64,000 nt of DNA from Lachnospiraceae bacterium (GCA_910574195.1 CAJTBF010000005.1:179188-243187), one strand, 5' to 3'; counted from the first letter of the stretch, positions 1 to 7,704 are shown. A program made the numbers and translations. The notes: generated by a model from the letters alone, not told the origin.

Positions 1-1
1 T

Positions 2-313
2 GTGGCGGTCATGAATCATCCTTATGAAGGAGGCGGTTTCTTTTTCTGCCCTGAAGCAAAAATTAATGATGGGAAGTTGGATGTAATCGTCGCTTCCGGG
101 CTGCCAAAATGGAAGATTCTTCTGCTTTTGCCAACAGCTTTTAAAGGAAAACATATAAAATACAAAGGGATCTCTATTTACCAATGCAAAGAGATTTCTA
201 TCAAAACAGACAGAGTACGTCCGGTTCATACAGATGGAGAACCGGTTGCCGTGGAACAGGAGATTTGGGTGAATGTGGAGGCAGAACAGTTATCAGTGCT
301 CTGTGATGGTTAA
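2..313 (+). CDS. Diacylglycerol/lipid kinase family protein, C-terminal part (5' cut by window edge)
   Basis: The reading frame is already open at the first base, so this is the last ~103 residues of a longer gene. The C-terminal beta-sandwich of the DAGK/YegS/LCB5 lipid kinase family is recognisable from the DGKLDV stretch, the hydrophobic helix with KWKILLLL, and HTDGEP just before the end. These enzymes phosphorylate diacylglycerol or related lipids at the membrane. The ATP-binding N-terminal domain lies outside the window. A PAP2 lipid phosphatase follows 295 bp downstream, so lipid phosphate turnover is a plausible shared theme, but the two have separate promoters. The family call is fairly safe; the exact substrate is unknown. 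Confidence 0.8.
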   Translation: MAVMNHPYEGGGFFFCPEAKINDGKLDVIVASGLPKWKILLLLPTAFKGKHIKYKGISIYQCKEISIKTDRVRPVHTDGEPVAVEQEIWVNVEAEQLSVLCDG

Positions 314-350
314 GGATTTCGAAAGATTTGTAAATGTTTTATGAACATTC

Positions 351-379
351 TTGTTGTCAGAATAAATTCGTGCTATAAT
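351..379 (+). promoter_or_regulatory. Sigma-A type promoter upstream of PAP2 gene
   Basis: TTGTTG at 351-356 and TATAAT at 374-379 are separated by 17 bp. The implied 5' leader to the PAP2 start at 608 is about 220 nt, which is long. I see no riboswitch I can name in it. A 63-codon open frame at 415-606 lacks a ribosome site and looks fortuitous. Confidence 0.6.
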
Positions 380-607
380 CGGTAAGGCAAAAGTCCGATC
401 AGGCAGAAGAATTTATGGGCTGTATGAGAAAGGATATTGCGGGAGAGGGGAGAGAAAAATCCGGGCAAAGACGGCTGAGAGCTTGCAATTTGACGACCAG
501 CAATAGGGAACAGGATTTTGCAGACTGTCTTTTAGGTGTTTGTGTGGGTTTTCCTCTGTGTTTTGTGCAGGCGATAGGTAAATGGTTCATAAAAGGGAGT
601 GTCTGAT

Positions 608-1288
608 ATGACATGGAAGGAAAAGACGGAAAAGCTATGGAGAAAATATAAACATGCCTGGGTATTTGGATATATTTTGATTTATCTTCCGTGGTTTCTT
701 TATCTGGAAAAGCATGTAACGAGAAATTATCATGTGATTCATGCAGCAGTGGATGACGTGATTCCATTTGTCGAATTTTTTATAGTGCCATATTTATTAT
801 GGTTTGTGTTTATTGCGGCTGTATTTTTATATTTCTTTTTTACGGATGTTGCCGGATTTTATAAACTGGCGAAGCTGATGTTTACCGGAATGACAGTTTT
901 TTTGATTATTTCAACGCTGATGCCAAATGGCCAGGATCTCAGACCTTATGTTTTTGAAAGAGATAATATATTTGTGGATATGGTGAAAATGTTGTACCGG
1001 GCGGACACCCCGACGAATGTGATGCCCAGTCTGCATGTATACAATTCGCTGGCGGCCTGCATTGCAGTTTATCAGAGCAAAGAACTTCAGAAGCATAAAG
1101 CAGTTTGTGCAGGGACTTATATTTTGGCAGGTTTGATTATTCTCGCGACGATGTTTTTGAAACAACATTCCGTTATTGACGTGGCGGCGGCATTTGTAAT
1201 GTCCTATATGATGTATCAGTTTGTTTATACGACAGACAGGGTGCGGTATCGGCGAAGGTCTGTAAAGACGGCGTTTGTTTCCAAGTAG
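608..1288 (+). CDS. PAP2-family membrane phosphatase
   Basis: About 226 residues with roughly five to six hydrophobic segments. PAP2 signature pieces are visible: PSLH near residue 142 (variant of the PSGH motif) and KQHSVIDV near residue 185, supplying the second catalytic His and the Asp. The family dephosphorylates lipid phosphates such as phosphatidate or undecaprenyl pyrophosphate on the outer membrane face. I chose ATG 608 because GGGAG at 594-598 sits 9 bp before it; GTG 599 would be too close. The gene stands between the lipid-kinase-like gene and trpS, with its own promoter and a hairpin directly at its stop codon. Substrate not determinable from sequence. Confidence 0.85.
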   Translation: MTWKEKTEKLWRKYKHAWVFGYILIYLPWFLYLEKHVTRNYHVIHAAVDDVIPFVEFFIVPYLLWFVFIAAVFLYFFFTDVAGFYKLAKLMFTGMTVFLIISTLMPNGQDLRPYVFERDNIFVDMVKMLYRADTPTNVMPSLHVYNSLAACIAVYQSKELQKHKAVCAGTYILAGLIILATMFLKQHSVIDVAAAFVMSYMMYQFVYTTDRVRYRRRSVKTAFVSK

Positions 1289-1315
1289 GTATATCCTGTC
1301 CGGATGGATATACCT
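1287..1315 (+). terminator. Perfect 10-bp hairpin at PAP2 stop codon
   Basis: AGGTATATCC (1287-1296) pairs exactly with GGATATACCT (1306-1315) around a 9-nt loop. There is no T-run after it, so it may be an RNA-stability or weak termination element rather than a true intrinsic terminator. Confidence 0.45.
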
Positions 1316-1398
1316 GATTGGACATTCGTAGTTCACTTTATACGGGATATTGGAGATATTGCATATATATGAGAGTTATACAGGAGGAAAGAGAGAGA

Positions 1399-2493
1399 AT
1401 GGGAAAGAAAAAAGTAATGCTGACAGGGGACCGGCCTACCGGGAAACTGCATGTAGGGCATTATGTGGGATCTTTGCGCAGGAGAGTGGAACTGCAGAAC
1501 TCCGGGGAGTTTGACGATATTTTTATTATGATTGCGGATGCCCAGGCATTGACGGATAATGCGGATAATCCGGAGAAAGTACGGCAGAATATTATAGAAG
1601 TGGCGTTGGATTATCTGGCTTGTGGATTAGATCCGGAAAAGTCTACGTTATTTATTCAGTCTCAGGTGCCGGAACTTTGCGAACTGTCCTTTTATTACAT
1701 GAATCTGGTGACCGTATCCCGGCTGCAGAGGAATCCCACTGTGAAGTCGGAAATTCAGATGCGCAATTTTGAGGCAAGTATTCCGGTTGGATTTTTTACG
1801 TATCCCATCAGCCAGGCAGCAGACATTACCGCCTTTAAAGCGACGACAGTACCGGTAGGAGAAGACCAGCTTCCGATGTTGGAGCAGACCAAGGAGATTG
1901 TGAGAAAGTTTAATTCTCTATATGGAGAAACACTTGTAGAGCCGGAGATTTTACTTCCGGATAATCAGGCATGTATGCGTTTGCCGGGGACGGATGGGAA
2001 AGCAAAGATGAGTAAATCTTTGAATAATTGTATTTATTTGTCGGAGGAGCCAGGTGAGATCAAACAAAAAGTATTCAGTATGTTTACAGATCCCACGCAT
2101 ATTCGGATTGAAGATCCGGGAAAATTGGAAGGAAATACGGTGTTTACGTATCTGGATGCATTTTGCCGGCCCGAATATTTTTCGGAGTTTTTACCGGAGT
2201 ACGCCGGTCTGGATGAATTGAAAGAACATTATAAGCGGGGCGGTCTTGGAGATATGAAGGTAAAGCGTTTTCTGAATGCCGTTTTGCAGGCGGAACTGGA
2301 ACCGATTCGGAACCGGAGAAAGGAATACCAGAAAGATATTCCCTACGTATATGAAGTGCTGAAGAAAGGCAGTGAAAAGGCAGAACAGGTGGCGGCAGAG
2401 ACGCTTCGGGATGTCAAGGATTCTATGAAGATCAATTATTTTGACGATACGGAATTGATCAGCAGTCAGGCAGAGAAGTTTCATACAGTATAA
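1399..2493 (+). CDS. trpS: Tryptophanyl-tRNA synthetase
   Basis: 364 residues, a class I aminoacyl-tRNA synthetase charging tRNA-Trp in the cytoplasm. The HIGH-type signature is present as TGKLHVGH (residues 14-21) and the KMSKS loop as KMSKS at 203-207. The tryptophan-site region with the QAADI motif is also visible. ATG 1399 is preceded by AGGAGGA at 1382-1388; the frame is open further upstream but without a ribosome site. The length fits the longer TrpS subtype common in Clostridia. No T-box leader is visible in the 110 bp upstream. An intrinsic terminator follows directly, so it is probably monocistronic. Confidence 0.97.
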   Translation: MGKKKVMLTGDRPTGKLHVGHYVGSLRRRVELQNSGEFDDIFIMIADAQALTDNADNPEKVRQNIIEVALDYLACGLDPEKSTLFIQSQVPELCELSFYYMNLVTVSRLQRNPTVKSEIQMRNFEASIPVGFFTYPISQAADITAFKATTVPVGEDQLPMLEQTKEIVRKFNSLYGETLVEPEILLPDNQACMRLPGTDGKAKMSKSLNNCIYLSEEPGEIKQKVFSMFTDPTHIRIEDPGKLEGNTVFTYLDAFCRPEYFSEFLPEYAGLDELKEHYKRGGLGDMKVKRFLNAVLQAELEPIRNRRKEYQKDIPYVYEVLKKGSEKAEQVAAETLRDVKDSMKINYFDDTELISSQAEKFHTV

Positions 2494-2503
2494 GGGGAAA
2501 AAT

Positions 2504-2531
2504 AAAAAACCGGCAGCAGGCCGGTTTTTTT
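2504..2531 (+). terminator. Intrinsic terminator after trpS
   Basis: An A-run and CCGGC (2510-2514) pair with GCCGG (2520-2524) and the following T-run across a 5-nt loop, ending in seven Ts. It works in either direction by symmetry, but it lies 9 bp after the trpS stop. Confidence 0.85.
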
Positions 2532-2589
2532 GTATACAATGAAATAGCGAAGACTTGTCACTGGCAGTTTTTCCATATAAGACAGAATA

Positions 2590-2622
2590 AAAAAAGGCTA
2601 TGAAAAATCATAGTCTTTTTTG
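2590..2622 (-). terminator. Terminator of tRNA-Arg (minus strand)
   Basis: Hairpin with arms around GGCTATGA and TCATAGTC flanked by A- and T-runs, located just beyond the 3' end of the minus-strand tRNA-Arg. The GC arm is short, but the T-tract on the minus strand is long. Confidence 0.7.
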
Positions 2623-2625
2623 ATA

Positions 2626-2699
2626 CGTGCGATAGAGGATTCGAACCCCCGACCTTCTGGTCCGTAGCCAGACGCTCTATCCAGCTGAGCTAATCGCAC
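2626..2699 (-). tRNA. tRNA-Arg (anticodon ACG)
   Basis: Read on the minus strand it folds as a standard 74-nt cloverleaf. The acceptor arms are GTGCGAT / ATCGCAC, the D-arm has TAGCTCAG, and the anticodon stem TCTGG/CCAGA encloses loop CTACGGA with anticodon ACG (decodes CGN after A-to-I editing). The T-arm contains GGTTCGAATCC and the discriminator is G. CCA is not encoded. It has its own promoter (2731-2759) and terminator. Confidence 0.97.
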
Positions 2700-2730
2700 T
2701 CACTCGAGTATTCTACTCAAAGTACTTCTT

Positions 2731-2759
2731 AGTATATATCATCTCAGAAGTGTTGTCAA
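2731..2759 (-). promoter_or_regulatory. Promoter of tRNA-Arg
   Basis: On the minus strand TTGACA (2759-2754) and TATACT (2736-2731) are spaced by exactly 17 bp, ending about 32 bp before the tRNA. This is a near-consensus sigma-A promoter. Confidence 0.8.
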
Positions 2760-2778
2760 GTTTTTTTGAAAATCAATA

Positions 2779-2820
2779 TTTCAATTTCTTCAACCCTGTT
2801 TCAATCTTTTACGATATAAT
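2779..2820 (+). promoter_or_regulatory. TTCAA direct repeats and -10 upstream of the response regulator gene
   Basis: TTCAA occurs at 2780-2784, 2789-2793 and 2800-2804, followed by TATAAT at 2815-2820. There is no good -35 box, as expected for an activator-dependent promoter. The same TTCAA repeats at one-helical-turn spacing precede the VTC operon at 4788-4805, so I infer that both are binding sites of the OmpR-type regulator encoded next to them (autoregulation). The site is not tested. Confidence 0.5.
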
Positions 2821-2842
2821 AGAATATAGCGGAGGTATTAAA

Positions 2843-3526
2843 ATGAGACTTTTACTGATAGAAGACGAGAAGAGAATGGCGCAGGCTCTTTGTGAGATTT
2901 TGCGTCTTGAAAAATACGAGGTGGATTATTGCGCGGACGGGCTTCAGGGATTGGCAGCGATGGAGAGTCTGATTTACGATCTGATCATACTGGATGTGAT
3001 GTTACCGGGGATGAACGGATTCGAAATTGCAAAAAGAGCACGGAAAGAGGGGATACATACCCCCATTCTGATGCTGACCGCAAAAGCAGAACTGGAGGAT
3101 AAGGTCACAGGTCTTGACAGTGGAGCGGATGATTATCTTACCAAGCCCTTTATGACAAAAGAACTGCTTGCAAGGCTCCGTGCGCTGAGCAGACGAAGTG
3201 TCAATTCCCCGGACGGAACATTAGCCTATGGTGATATTGTGCTTGATACAGATACATTGACACTTTCCTGTACGACTACCGATCAAAGCGTGCGGTTAAG
3301 TGAAAAGGAGTATCGCATACTGGAATATCTGATTGTGAATCAGGGACGAATTCTTACCCGGGAACAGTTTGCGGTGAAAATCTGGGGATTTGAAAATGAG
3401 GCGGAATATAATAAGGTGGAAGTATATATGTCTTTCACACGTAAAAAGCTGTCTTTTGTGGAAGCAAAAACCGAAATCAAAGCGATCCGCGGCATTGGTT
3501 ATGAATTGAGGTACGGTGATGTTTAA
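2843..3526 (+). CDS. OmpR/PhoB-family response regulator
   Basis: 227 residues. The receiver domain has the acidic pair ED near residues 7-8, phospho-acceptor D51 in LDVMLP, T79 and K101. A winged-helix DNA-binding domain follows (~130-224), with the typical VEVYMSFTRKKL recognition region and IRGIGYEL ending. ATG 2843 is chosen because GGAGG lies 8 bp upstream; the longer upstream frame runs through the promoter. It overlaps the sensor kinase start by 8 bp. It presumably controls the following VTC/DUF4956 operon, since TTCAA repeats occur before both. The signal is unknown. Confidence 0.93.
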   Translation: MRLLLIEDEKRMAQALCEILRLEKYEVDYCADGLQGLAAMESLIYDLIILDVMLPGMNGFEIAKRARKEGIHTPILMLTAKAELEDKVTGLDSGADDYLTKPFMTKELLARLRALSRRSVNSPDGTLAYGDIVLDTDTLTLSCTTTDQSVRLSEKEYRILEYLIVNQGRILTREQFAVKIWGFENEAEYNKVEVYMSFTRKKLSFVEAKTEIKAIRGIGYELRYGDV

Positions 3527-4751
3527 AAAGTCAAGAAGAAATATTGTGCTTGTGATTATGTCGACTCTTGTGCTGCTCTGGGTGGGAACGTTGGGTGTGA
3601 TTTATGTGTCAAGCTATCTGGAACTTTCCAGACAGAATCGTCAAATGCTTAGGAGGCATGCAGATCTGTTTATTTTGCAGCAACCGATAAACGGACAGAC
3701 TCCCGGCAAACCTGTACCGGACAGAAAGCCGGATCCGATGGACTTACCGGCGTTTCAACTGTCAACGTTCTATACGGTGGCGATGACATATGATGGAGAA
3801 TGGATTGAAGTCAATAATGCAAAGCCTACGGTACATTCCGATCAAGAATTGGAAAACCTTGCATTTGAGATTGTAGAAAAAGGAAATACAGAGGGAACAG
3901 AAAAGAATCTGGTGTTCTGTATGGTGGATAAGGGAGGATATTTACTTGTCGCATTCATGGATAATACCATTCTTCATGAAAGTATGACGACGTTGTTTCG
4001 CTATACGCTTCTGTTTGGCGGGCTTGCAATTTGTGTGTTTTTCTTTTTCTCCGTATTTCTTGCAAGGAAAATTGTGCGGCCTCTGGAAGAAAGTTATCAA
4101 AAGCAGAGGCGGTTCATATCAGACGCGGGTCACGAACTAAAAACGCCGATTTCCGTGATCAGTGCCAATACGGAGCTTCTTTTGCGGGAAATCAAGGATA
4201 ATCCATGGCTTTCGAATATTCAATATGAAAATAAACGGATGGGCAGTTTAGTGCAACAATTGTTAGAACTTACCCGTGCGGAAAATGTATTGCCGAAAAT
4301 GGAAAAGATCCACTTTAGCCGGCTTGTGAAAGGGGAGGCGCTTCCTTTCGAGAGTGTTGCGTTTGAAAAGGATCTTATATTGCGCTGTGATGTGGAAAAG
4401 GATCTTTTTGTGGAAGGAAACAGCGTGCAGTTAAAACAGCTTGTGTCGATACTGCTGGATAACGCGATCTGTCATAGCATGGACGGCAGAGAAATTTGTC
4501 TGACTCTGCACAGGGAGCATGGATATGCAGAACTCTCTGTGATCAATAGCGGGACGGAAATTCCGGAAAAGCAGAGAGAACAATTATTTGAGCGTTTTTA
4601 TCGCATAGACGCGGCTCGAGATGGAGATGACGGACATTATGGTCTGGGTCTTGCAATTGCAAAAGCAATTGTTTCGGCGCATAAGGGGAAAATGGAAATA
4701 CTCTGTTACAATGGTTTTATAGAATGCAGAGTGCAGATTCCCAGATGCTGA
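3519..4751 (+). CDS. Sensor histidine kinase (HisKA / HATPase_c)
   Basis: 410 residues. Membrane segments lie at about 9-31 and 161-182, enclosing a ~130-residue extracytoplasmic sensor region rich in Pro/Lys near its start. The H-box is SDAGHELKTP with H205. The ATPase domain has its N-box at N315 (LLDNA) and a G-box GHYGLGLAIAKAIV near 372-385. It autophosphorylates and passes phosphate to the regulator encoded just upstream, which it overlaps by 8 bp (start ATG 3519, GAGG 7 bp upstream; GTG 3516 is an alternative). The Pro-rich insert after the first membrane segment is not a domain I recognise. Confidence 0.93.
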   Translation: MFKKSRRNIVLVIMSTLVLLWVGTLGVIYVSSYLELSRQNRQMLRRHADLFILQQPINGQTPGKPVPDRKPDPMDLPAFQLSTFYTVAMTYDGEWIEVNNAKPTVHSDQELENLAFEIVEKGNTEGTEKNLVFCMVDKGGYLLVAFMDNTILHESMTTLFRYTLLFGGLAICVFFFFSVFLARKIVRPLEESYQKQRRFISDAGHELKTPISVISANTELLLREIKDNPWLSNIQYENKRMGSLVQQLLELTRAENVLPKMEKIHFSRLVKGEALPFESVAFEKDLILRCDVEKDLFVEGNSVQLKQLVSILLDNAICHSMDGREICLTLHREHGYAELSVINSGTEIPEKQREQLFERFYRIDAARDGDDGHYGLGLAIAKAIVSAHKGKMEILCYNGFIECRVQIPRC

Positions 4752-4787
4752 TATATTTGATAAAGCGGTAAAAATGAATTTTTTGTG

Positions 4788-4822
4788 ACTTCAATAAAAC
4801 TTCAAGATTCCTCCTGTACGAT
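4788..4822 (+). promoter_or_regulatory. Candidate regulator-bound promoter of the VTC/DUF4956 operon
   Basis: ACTTCAA is repeated at 4788-4794 and 4799-4805, an 11-bp period, and TACGAT at 4817-4822 can serve as -10. The geometry (last TTCAA ends 11 bp before -10) matches that before the response regulator gene (10 bp). This supports regulation by the adjacent two-component system. If this -10 is used, transcription starts near 4829. Confidence 0.45.
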
Positions 4823-4844
4823 GAGCGTATCAACGGACAGGAGG
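4810..4844 (+). promoter_or_regulatory. Inverted repeat covering the Shine-Dalgarno of a leader ORF
   Basis: CCTCCTGT (4810-4817) pairs perfectly with ACAGGAGG (4837-4844), and TGA/TCA extend the stem inward. The right arm is itself the AGGAGG ribosome site of a 19-codon leader frame at 4852. In RNA this would hide the ribosome site; as DNA it overlaps the putative -10, so it might instead be an operator. The two readings exclude each other, depending on the transcription start. Confidence 0.4.
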
Positions 4845-4851
4845 TTTTTAT

Positions 4852-4911
4852 ATGTATATTAATCGGATAGAAAGCGATACAGTGGAGAGAGACAAAGGAG
4901 AAAGGAAGTGA
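4852..4911 (+). CDS. 19-residue leader peptide overlapping VTC gene start
   Basis: A short frame with an ideal AGGAGG (4839-4844) 7 bp before ATG 4852. It runs 19 codons and stops at TGA 4909-4911, which overlaps the GTG start of the VTC gene as GTGA. The peptide is charged (many Arg, Glu, Lys) and has no recognisable motif. The arrangement is typical of translational coupling: ribosomes ending here can restart at 4908. It could also be chance, because the strong ribosome site might belong to a longer gene start that has since shifted. Confidence 0.4.
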   Translation: MYINRIESDTVERDKGERK

Positions 4912-5588
4912 GGAAAATGAAATACCGACAGGAAAGGAAGCATGAGATCAGTTATGGAGATCTGCTTGTTTTAAGACAACGGCTTCAGGCAGTCGCGAAG
5001 TATGACAGGCATACGACAGACGGAAAATATGAAGTTCGAAGTCTTTATTTTGACAATATATCCGATAAAGCTTTACGGGAGAAAACAGACGGGGTAAATA
5101 ACCGTGAAAAATTTCGGATTCGTTTCTATAACAGAGACGCCTCAATGATCCGTTTGGAAAAGAAAAGTAAAACGGGAGGGTTCTGCCGGAAGGAAAGTGT
5201 ACTGCTGAACAGGGAACAGACACAGGCTATTGTGGAGGGCAGGTTTGATTGGATGATACAAAGTAAGGAGCCGCTTCTCTGCGAACTTTACAGCAAGATC
5301 ATGAGTCAGGGGCTTCGTCCGAAAACCATCGTTGATTATACAAGAGAGCCTTTTGTTTTTGCACCCGGGAATGTACGGGTAACTCTGGACTACAATATCC
5401 GGACAGGTCTGTTGGATACCGATTTTTTGAATTCCAAAAGTATTACGGTTCCCGCAGGGAATGCTCCGGTTATTCTTGAAGTGAAATGGGATGATTACTT
5501 ACCGGATCTTATTCGGGACGCTGTACAGCTTAAGAACAGCCGGGGCGGATCCTTTTCCAAATATGCCGCCTGCCGCATATATGGTTAA
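4908..5588 (+). CDS. VTC-domain protein (polyphosphate-polymerase-like)
   Basis: 226 residues covering a complete VTC/CYTH-like tunnel domain. Hallmarks are RQERKHEI at the N-terminus, VRSLYFDN, EKFRIRFYN, EKKSK, and ILEVKWDDYLPDLI toward the end. Basic and acidic strand residues line a tunnel that in yeast Vtc4 makes polyphosphate from ATP. In Firmicutes such genes commonly sit with DUF4956 and CotH genes, as here before the deletion downstream. I use GTG 4908 (AAGGAG about 8 bp upstream, overlapping the leader stop); ATG 4917 is an alternative. Catalytic activity of the bacterial homologue is inferred only. Confidence 0.82.
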   Translation: MRKMKYRQERKHEISYGDLLVLRQRLQAVAKYDRHTTDGKYEVRSLYFDNISDKALREKTDGVNNREKFRIRFYNRDASMIRLEKKSKTGGFCRKESVLLNREQTQAIVEGRFDWMIQSKEPLLCELYSKIMSQGLRPKTIVDYTREPFVFAPGNVRVTLDYNIRTGLLDTDFLNSKSITVPAGNAPVILEVKWDDYLPDLIRDAVQLKNSRGGSFSKYAACRIYG

Positions 5589-5619
5589 ATAAAAAACAAG
5601 AAAAAAGGAGTAAAAGAAG

Positions 5620-6180
5620 ATGACGTTTCAAGATATTTTTAAATCCAGTTTTTTAGAGAACATTGCAAGCGTAAGTATTCTTGATATGACGCTGGCGCTG
5701 ACATTGGCGTTCGGGATTGGCCTGTTTATTTTTCTTATCTATAAAAAGACATATCAGGGAGTGATGTATTCCTCCAGTTTCGGGGTTACGCTGGTAGCAC
5801 TTACAATGATTACTACCCTTGTCATTTTGGCGGTTGTTTCGAATGTGGTTCTTTCGCTTGGTATGGTCGGGGCTCTTTCCATCGTTCGTTTTCGTACTGC
5901 GATTAAGGAGCCTCTGGATATTGCTTTCCTTTTTTGGTCGATTGCAGTCGGTATCGTTCTGGCGGCAGGAATGATTCCTCTCGGCGTGATCGGCAGTGTA
6001 ATCATCGGCGTAGTGCTTCTTGTGTTCGTCAATAAGAAATCTTATTGGAATCCGTATATTCTTGTCCTTTCGTGTACGGATTCCACAGCGGAGAGAAAAG
6101 CAAAAGAGTTTCTTGCAGGGCAGGTGCAGAAATGTGTTGTAAAGAGCAAGAGCGTACAAAAAGGAAAGATTTGTGAATAG
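5620..6180 (+). CDS. DUF4956 membrane protein, C-terminus probably truncated
   Basis: 186 residues with four hydrophobic segments (roughly 22-42, 48-72, 78-92 and 104-135) and the conserved GALSIVRFRTAIKEP loop typical of DUF4956. The family's role is unknown; it accompanies VTC genes. ATG 5620 follows AAAAGGAG by about 10 bp. The tail ends abruptly at KGKICE, about 30-40 residues earlier than I expect for the family. The bases right after the stop encode the end of a CotH protein in another frame. I infer one deletion fused the two genes, removing the DUF4956 tail and most of CotH. Confidence 0.8.
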   Translation: MTFQDIFKSSFLENIASVSILDMTLALTLAFGIGLFIFLIYKKTYQGVMYSSSFGVTLVALTMITTLVILAVVSNVVLSLGMVGALSIVRFRTAIKEPLDIAFLFWSIAVGIVLAAGMIPLGVIGSVIIGVVLLVFVNKKSYWNPYILVLSCTDSTAERKAKEFLAGQVQKCVVKSKSVQKGKICE

Positions 6181-6355
6181 AATTTTGTATCCTTCGTGCG
6201 GAAAGCATCCGCGGACAGCTTAATGGTACGATTGGCTCCACATCTGATACGCAGAGCAGCGATGCGCAGATTGACGCCGGCTCTCTTCAAATTACGGATA
6301 TGGGCTCCATGAATAATTCTATGATGGGAGGCGGATTTCCGGCACATGCTTTCCA
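6177..6355 (+). pseudogene. CotH-like C-terminal remnant
   Basis: Without any start codon, the frame 6177-6355 translates to residues including EFCILRAESIRGQLNGTI, a later run with SLQITDMGSM, and MMGGGF. This matches the typical end of CotH-type kinase proteins (LRAES-RGQL-GTI, then a Ser/Gly/Met-rich tail). CotH normally follows VTC and DUF4956 genes. The left border fuses to the DUF4956 tail and the right border runs into an acetyltransferase remnant on the other strand. It is not expected to be expressed as a functional protein. Confidence 0.7.
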
Positions 6356-6531
6356 ATCAACTTTTTCATCCAGATCATATTGTACCAACGGCCAAATTTA
6401 TAACCACATTTATGAAATTCTCCCACTTTCAGGAAGTCCAGATGAGCGTGAAATTCAGCGCTGTTTTTGTTGAGGTATTCGTCTTCCGTCTCCGGATAAG
6501 CAATACAGGCATAGAGATTTAAGATTCCCAT
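6319..6531 (-). pseudogene. GNAT N-acetyltransferase C-terminal remnant
   Basis: On the minus strand this frame reads NLYACIAYPE, then KNSAEFH, VGEFHKCGYKFGRWYNMIWM and LIGKH. It is the last ~60 residues of a phosphinothricin-acetyltransferase-like GNAT enzyme; the acetyl-CoA-binding N-terminal part is absent. It overlaps the hxlR 3' end by 13 bp and the CotH remnant by about 36 bp. I read it as leftover from the rearrangement that broke the CotH locus. The short open frame could still be translated, but it has no catalytic core. Confidence 0.7.
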
Positions 6532-6869
6532 TTTCCACTGTGTTCCAGTCCCCACTGACACATATCCTCCATAATCGGGAACAGAGAACGACCTTTCTCG
6601 GAAAGGCTGTATTCCACCCTGGGAGGGATTTGCGGATATTCTTTGCGAAGAATAAGACCATCGGATTCCATTGCTTTTAGCTCGGTGCTTAATGTTTTGT
6701 AAGTGATGGTTCCTATTTTCCGGTGCAGCTCATTAAAGCGGATCGTTTTATATTCGACAAGCCAATACAGGATCACTAACCGCCATTTCCCGCCAATCAT
6801 AGATAATGTATAGCCAAAAGGGGTGTCGGTTAAAGAGAAGATCCCTTTTTTAAATTCCTGCATACTCAT
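6519..6869 (-). CDS. HxlR-family winged-helix regulator
   Basis: 116 residues. HxlR features are all present: GGKWRLVILYWL, then IRFNELHRKIGTITYKTLSTEL (recognition helix) and RVEYSLSEKGRSL. HxlR proteins are small dimeric regulators, often sensing electrophiles or redox stress, and commonly control an adjacent divergent oxidoreductase. Here the divergent gene is an FMN-type oxidoreductase 226 bp away with an inverted repeat in between. The start at 6869 has TAGGAG upstream on the minus strand; a second in-frame ATG lies two codons later. Confidence 0.9.
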   Translation of the reverse strand: MSMQEFKKGIFSLTDTPFGYTLSMIGGKWRLVILYWLVEYKTIRFNELHRKIGTITYKTLSTELKAMESDGLILRKEYPQIPPRVEYSLSEKGRSLFPIMEDMCQWGLEHSGKWES

Positions 6870-7022
6870 ATAGGTATTCTCCTATTCCAGTACGCGTCCC
6901 ATCAGCCGGAAGAGTATGCTTTGTTGGACAAAAAGCAGTCGTCCGCCTGGGCGAAGCACATGTAACGCGGGAGGCCCGAAGGGTATACTTTCTTTCAGGA
7001 TAGTATCTGTCAGAAAAGTGCG

Positions 7023-7048
7023 TACTTGTAAGTTGGATGCTGCAAGTA
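7023..7048. promoter_or_regulatory. Candidate HxlR operator
   Basis: TACTTG (7023-7028) and CAAGTA (7043-7048) form an inverted repeat with 14 bp between the arms, 48 bp before the flavoprotein start. HxlR proteins often recognise TACTT-type inverted repeats, so this is a reasonable operator. It is not tested. Confidence 0.45.
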
Positions 7049-7095
7049 TAGACTATCATAAAACAAAGAAGATTACAACGACAGGGAGGATTTGT

Positions 7096-7704
7096 ATGAA
7101 AGAAATTTTAATTGTTCTGAGTGGAGGACGGGCAAAAGGCAATACCGCACAACTGGCAGATGCATTTATGAAGGGGGCGGTGGAGGCTGGGCATCATGTG
7201 GAGCTGGTATCGCTGAACAAGATGCAGGTAAATGGATGTCTGGGGTGTAACGCCTGCAGATATGGAAAAAGATGCGTACAGAAAGATGATTTTCATTCCC
7301 TTATTCCAAAGATAAAGAAGGCGGATTTGATGGTATTTGCGTCTCCGCTCTATTTTTGGACGATCTCATCGAAAATGAAAGCCTTTATTGAACGGTTTTA
7401 CTGTATCGCGGAGGAAGACGAAAATCCGCCGTTTGGGCGTTATGAGAGATATCCGGTCCGGGACTGCGCATTTTTGATGACGGCGGCGGACAATTATTTT
7501 TGGACATTTGAACAGGCGGCATCCTATTATCAATTTACTTTGGTAAATTATATTGGTTTTCATGACAAAGGAATGTTGCTTGCCGGCGGTTGTGGCGATA
7601 CGAATGGGAAACCGGAGATTACAAAGACGAATCACTTACAGAATGCATATCATTTTGGGAAAGCAATCTATGACGGGAGTTCAACAGATGGAACGTTACT
7701 GTGA
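7096..7704 (+). CDS. Flavodoxin-fold NAD(P)H-dependent FMN oxidoreductase
   Basis: 202 residues. The N-terminus ILIVLSGGRAKGNTAQLADAF is the flavodoxin-like FMN phosphate loop. CLGCNACR with a further Cys in GKRCVQKDDF resembles the cysteine motif of iron-sulfur flavoproteins, and SPLYFWTISSKMKAFIERF is the flavin-binding segment of the NADPH-dependent FMN reductase family. It probably reduces quinones, nitro-compounds or other electrophiles in the cytosol. ATG 7096 follows GGGAGGA by 7 bp. HxlR is encoded divergently and likely controls it. Whether the cysteines bind a cluster is uncertain; they may be only a CxxC remnant. Confidence 0.85.
   Translation: MKEILIVLSGGRAKGNTAQLADAFMKGAVEAGHHVELVSLNKMQVNGCLGCNACRYGKRCVQKDDFHSLIPKIKKADLMVFASPLYFWTISSKMKAFIERFYCIAEEDENPPFGRYERYPVRDCAFLMTAADNYFWTFEQAASYYQFTLVNYIGFHDKGMLLAGGCGDTNGKPEITKTNHLQNAYHFGKAIYDGSSTDGTLL

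Noticed and set aside
415..606. 63-codon frame in the PAP2 leader
   Set aside because: No ribosome site, mixed composition, overlaps the true start region of the PAP2 gene; likely fortuitous.
1289..1398. T-box leader before trpS
   Set aside because: Only 110 bp, with no specifier-loop or antiterminator pattern.
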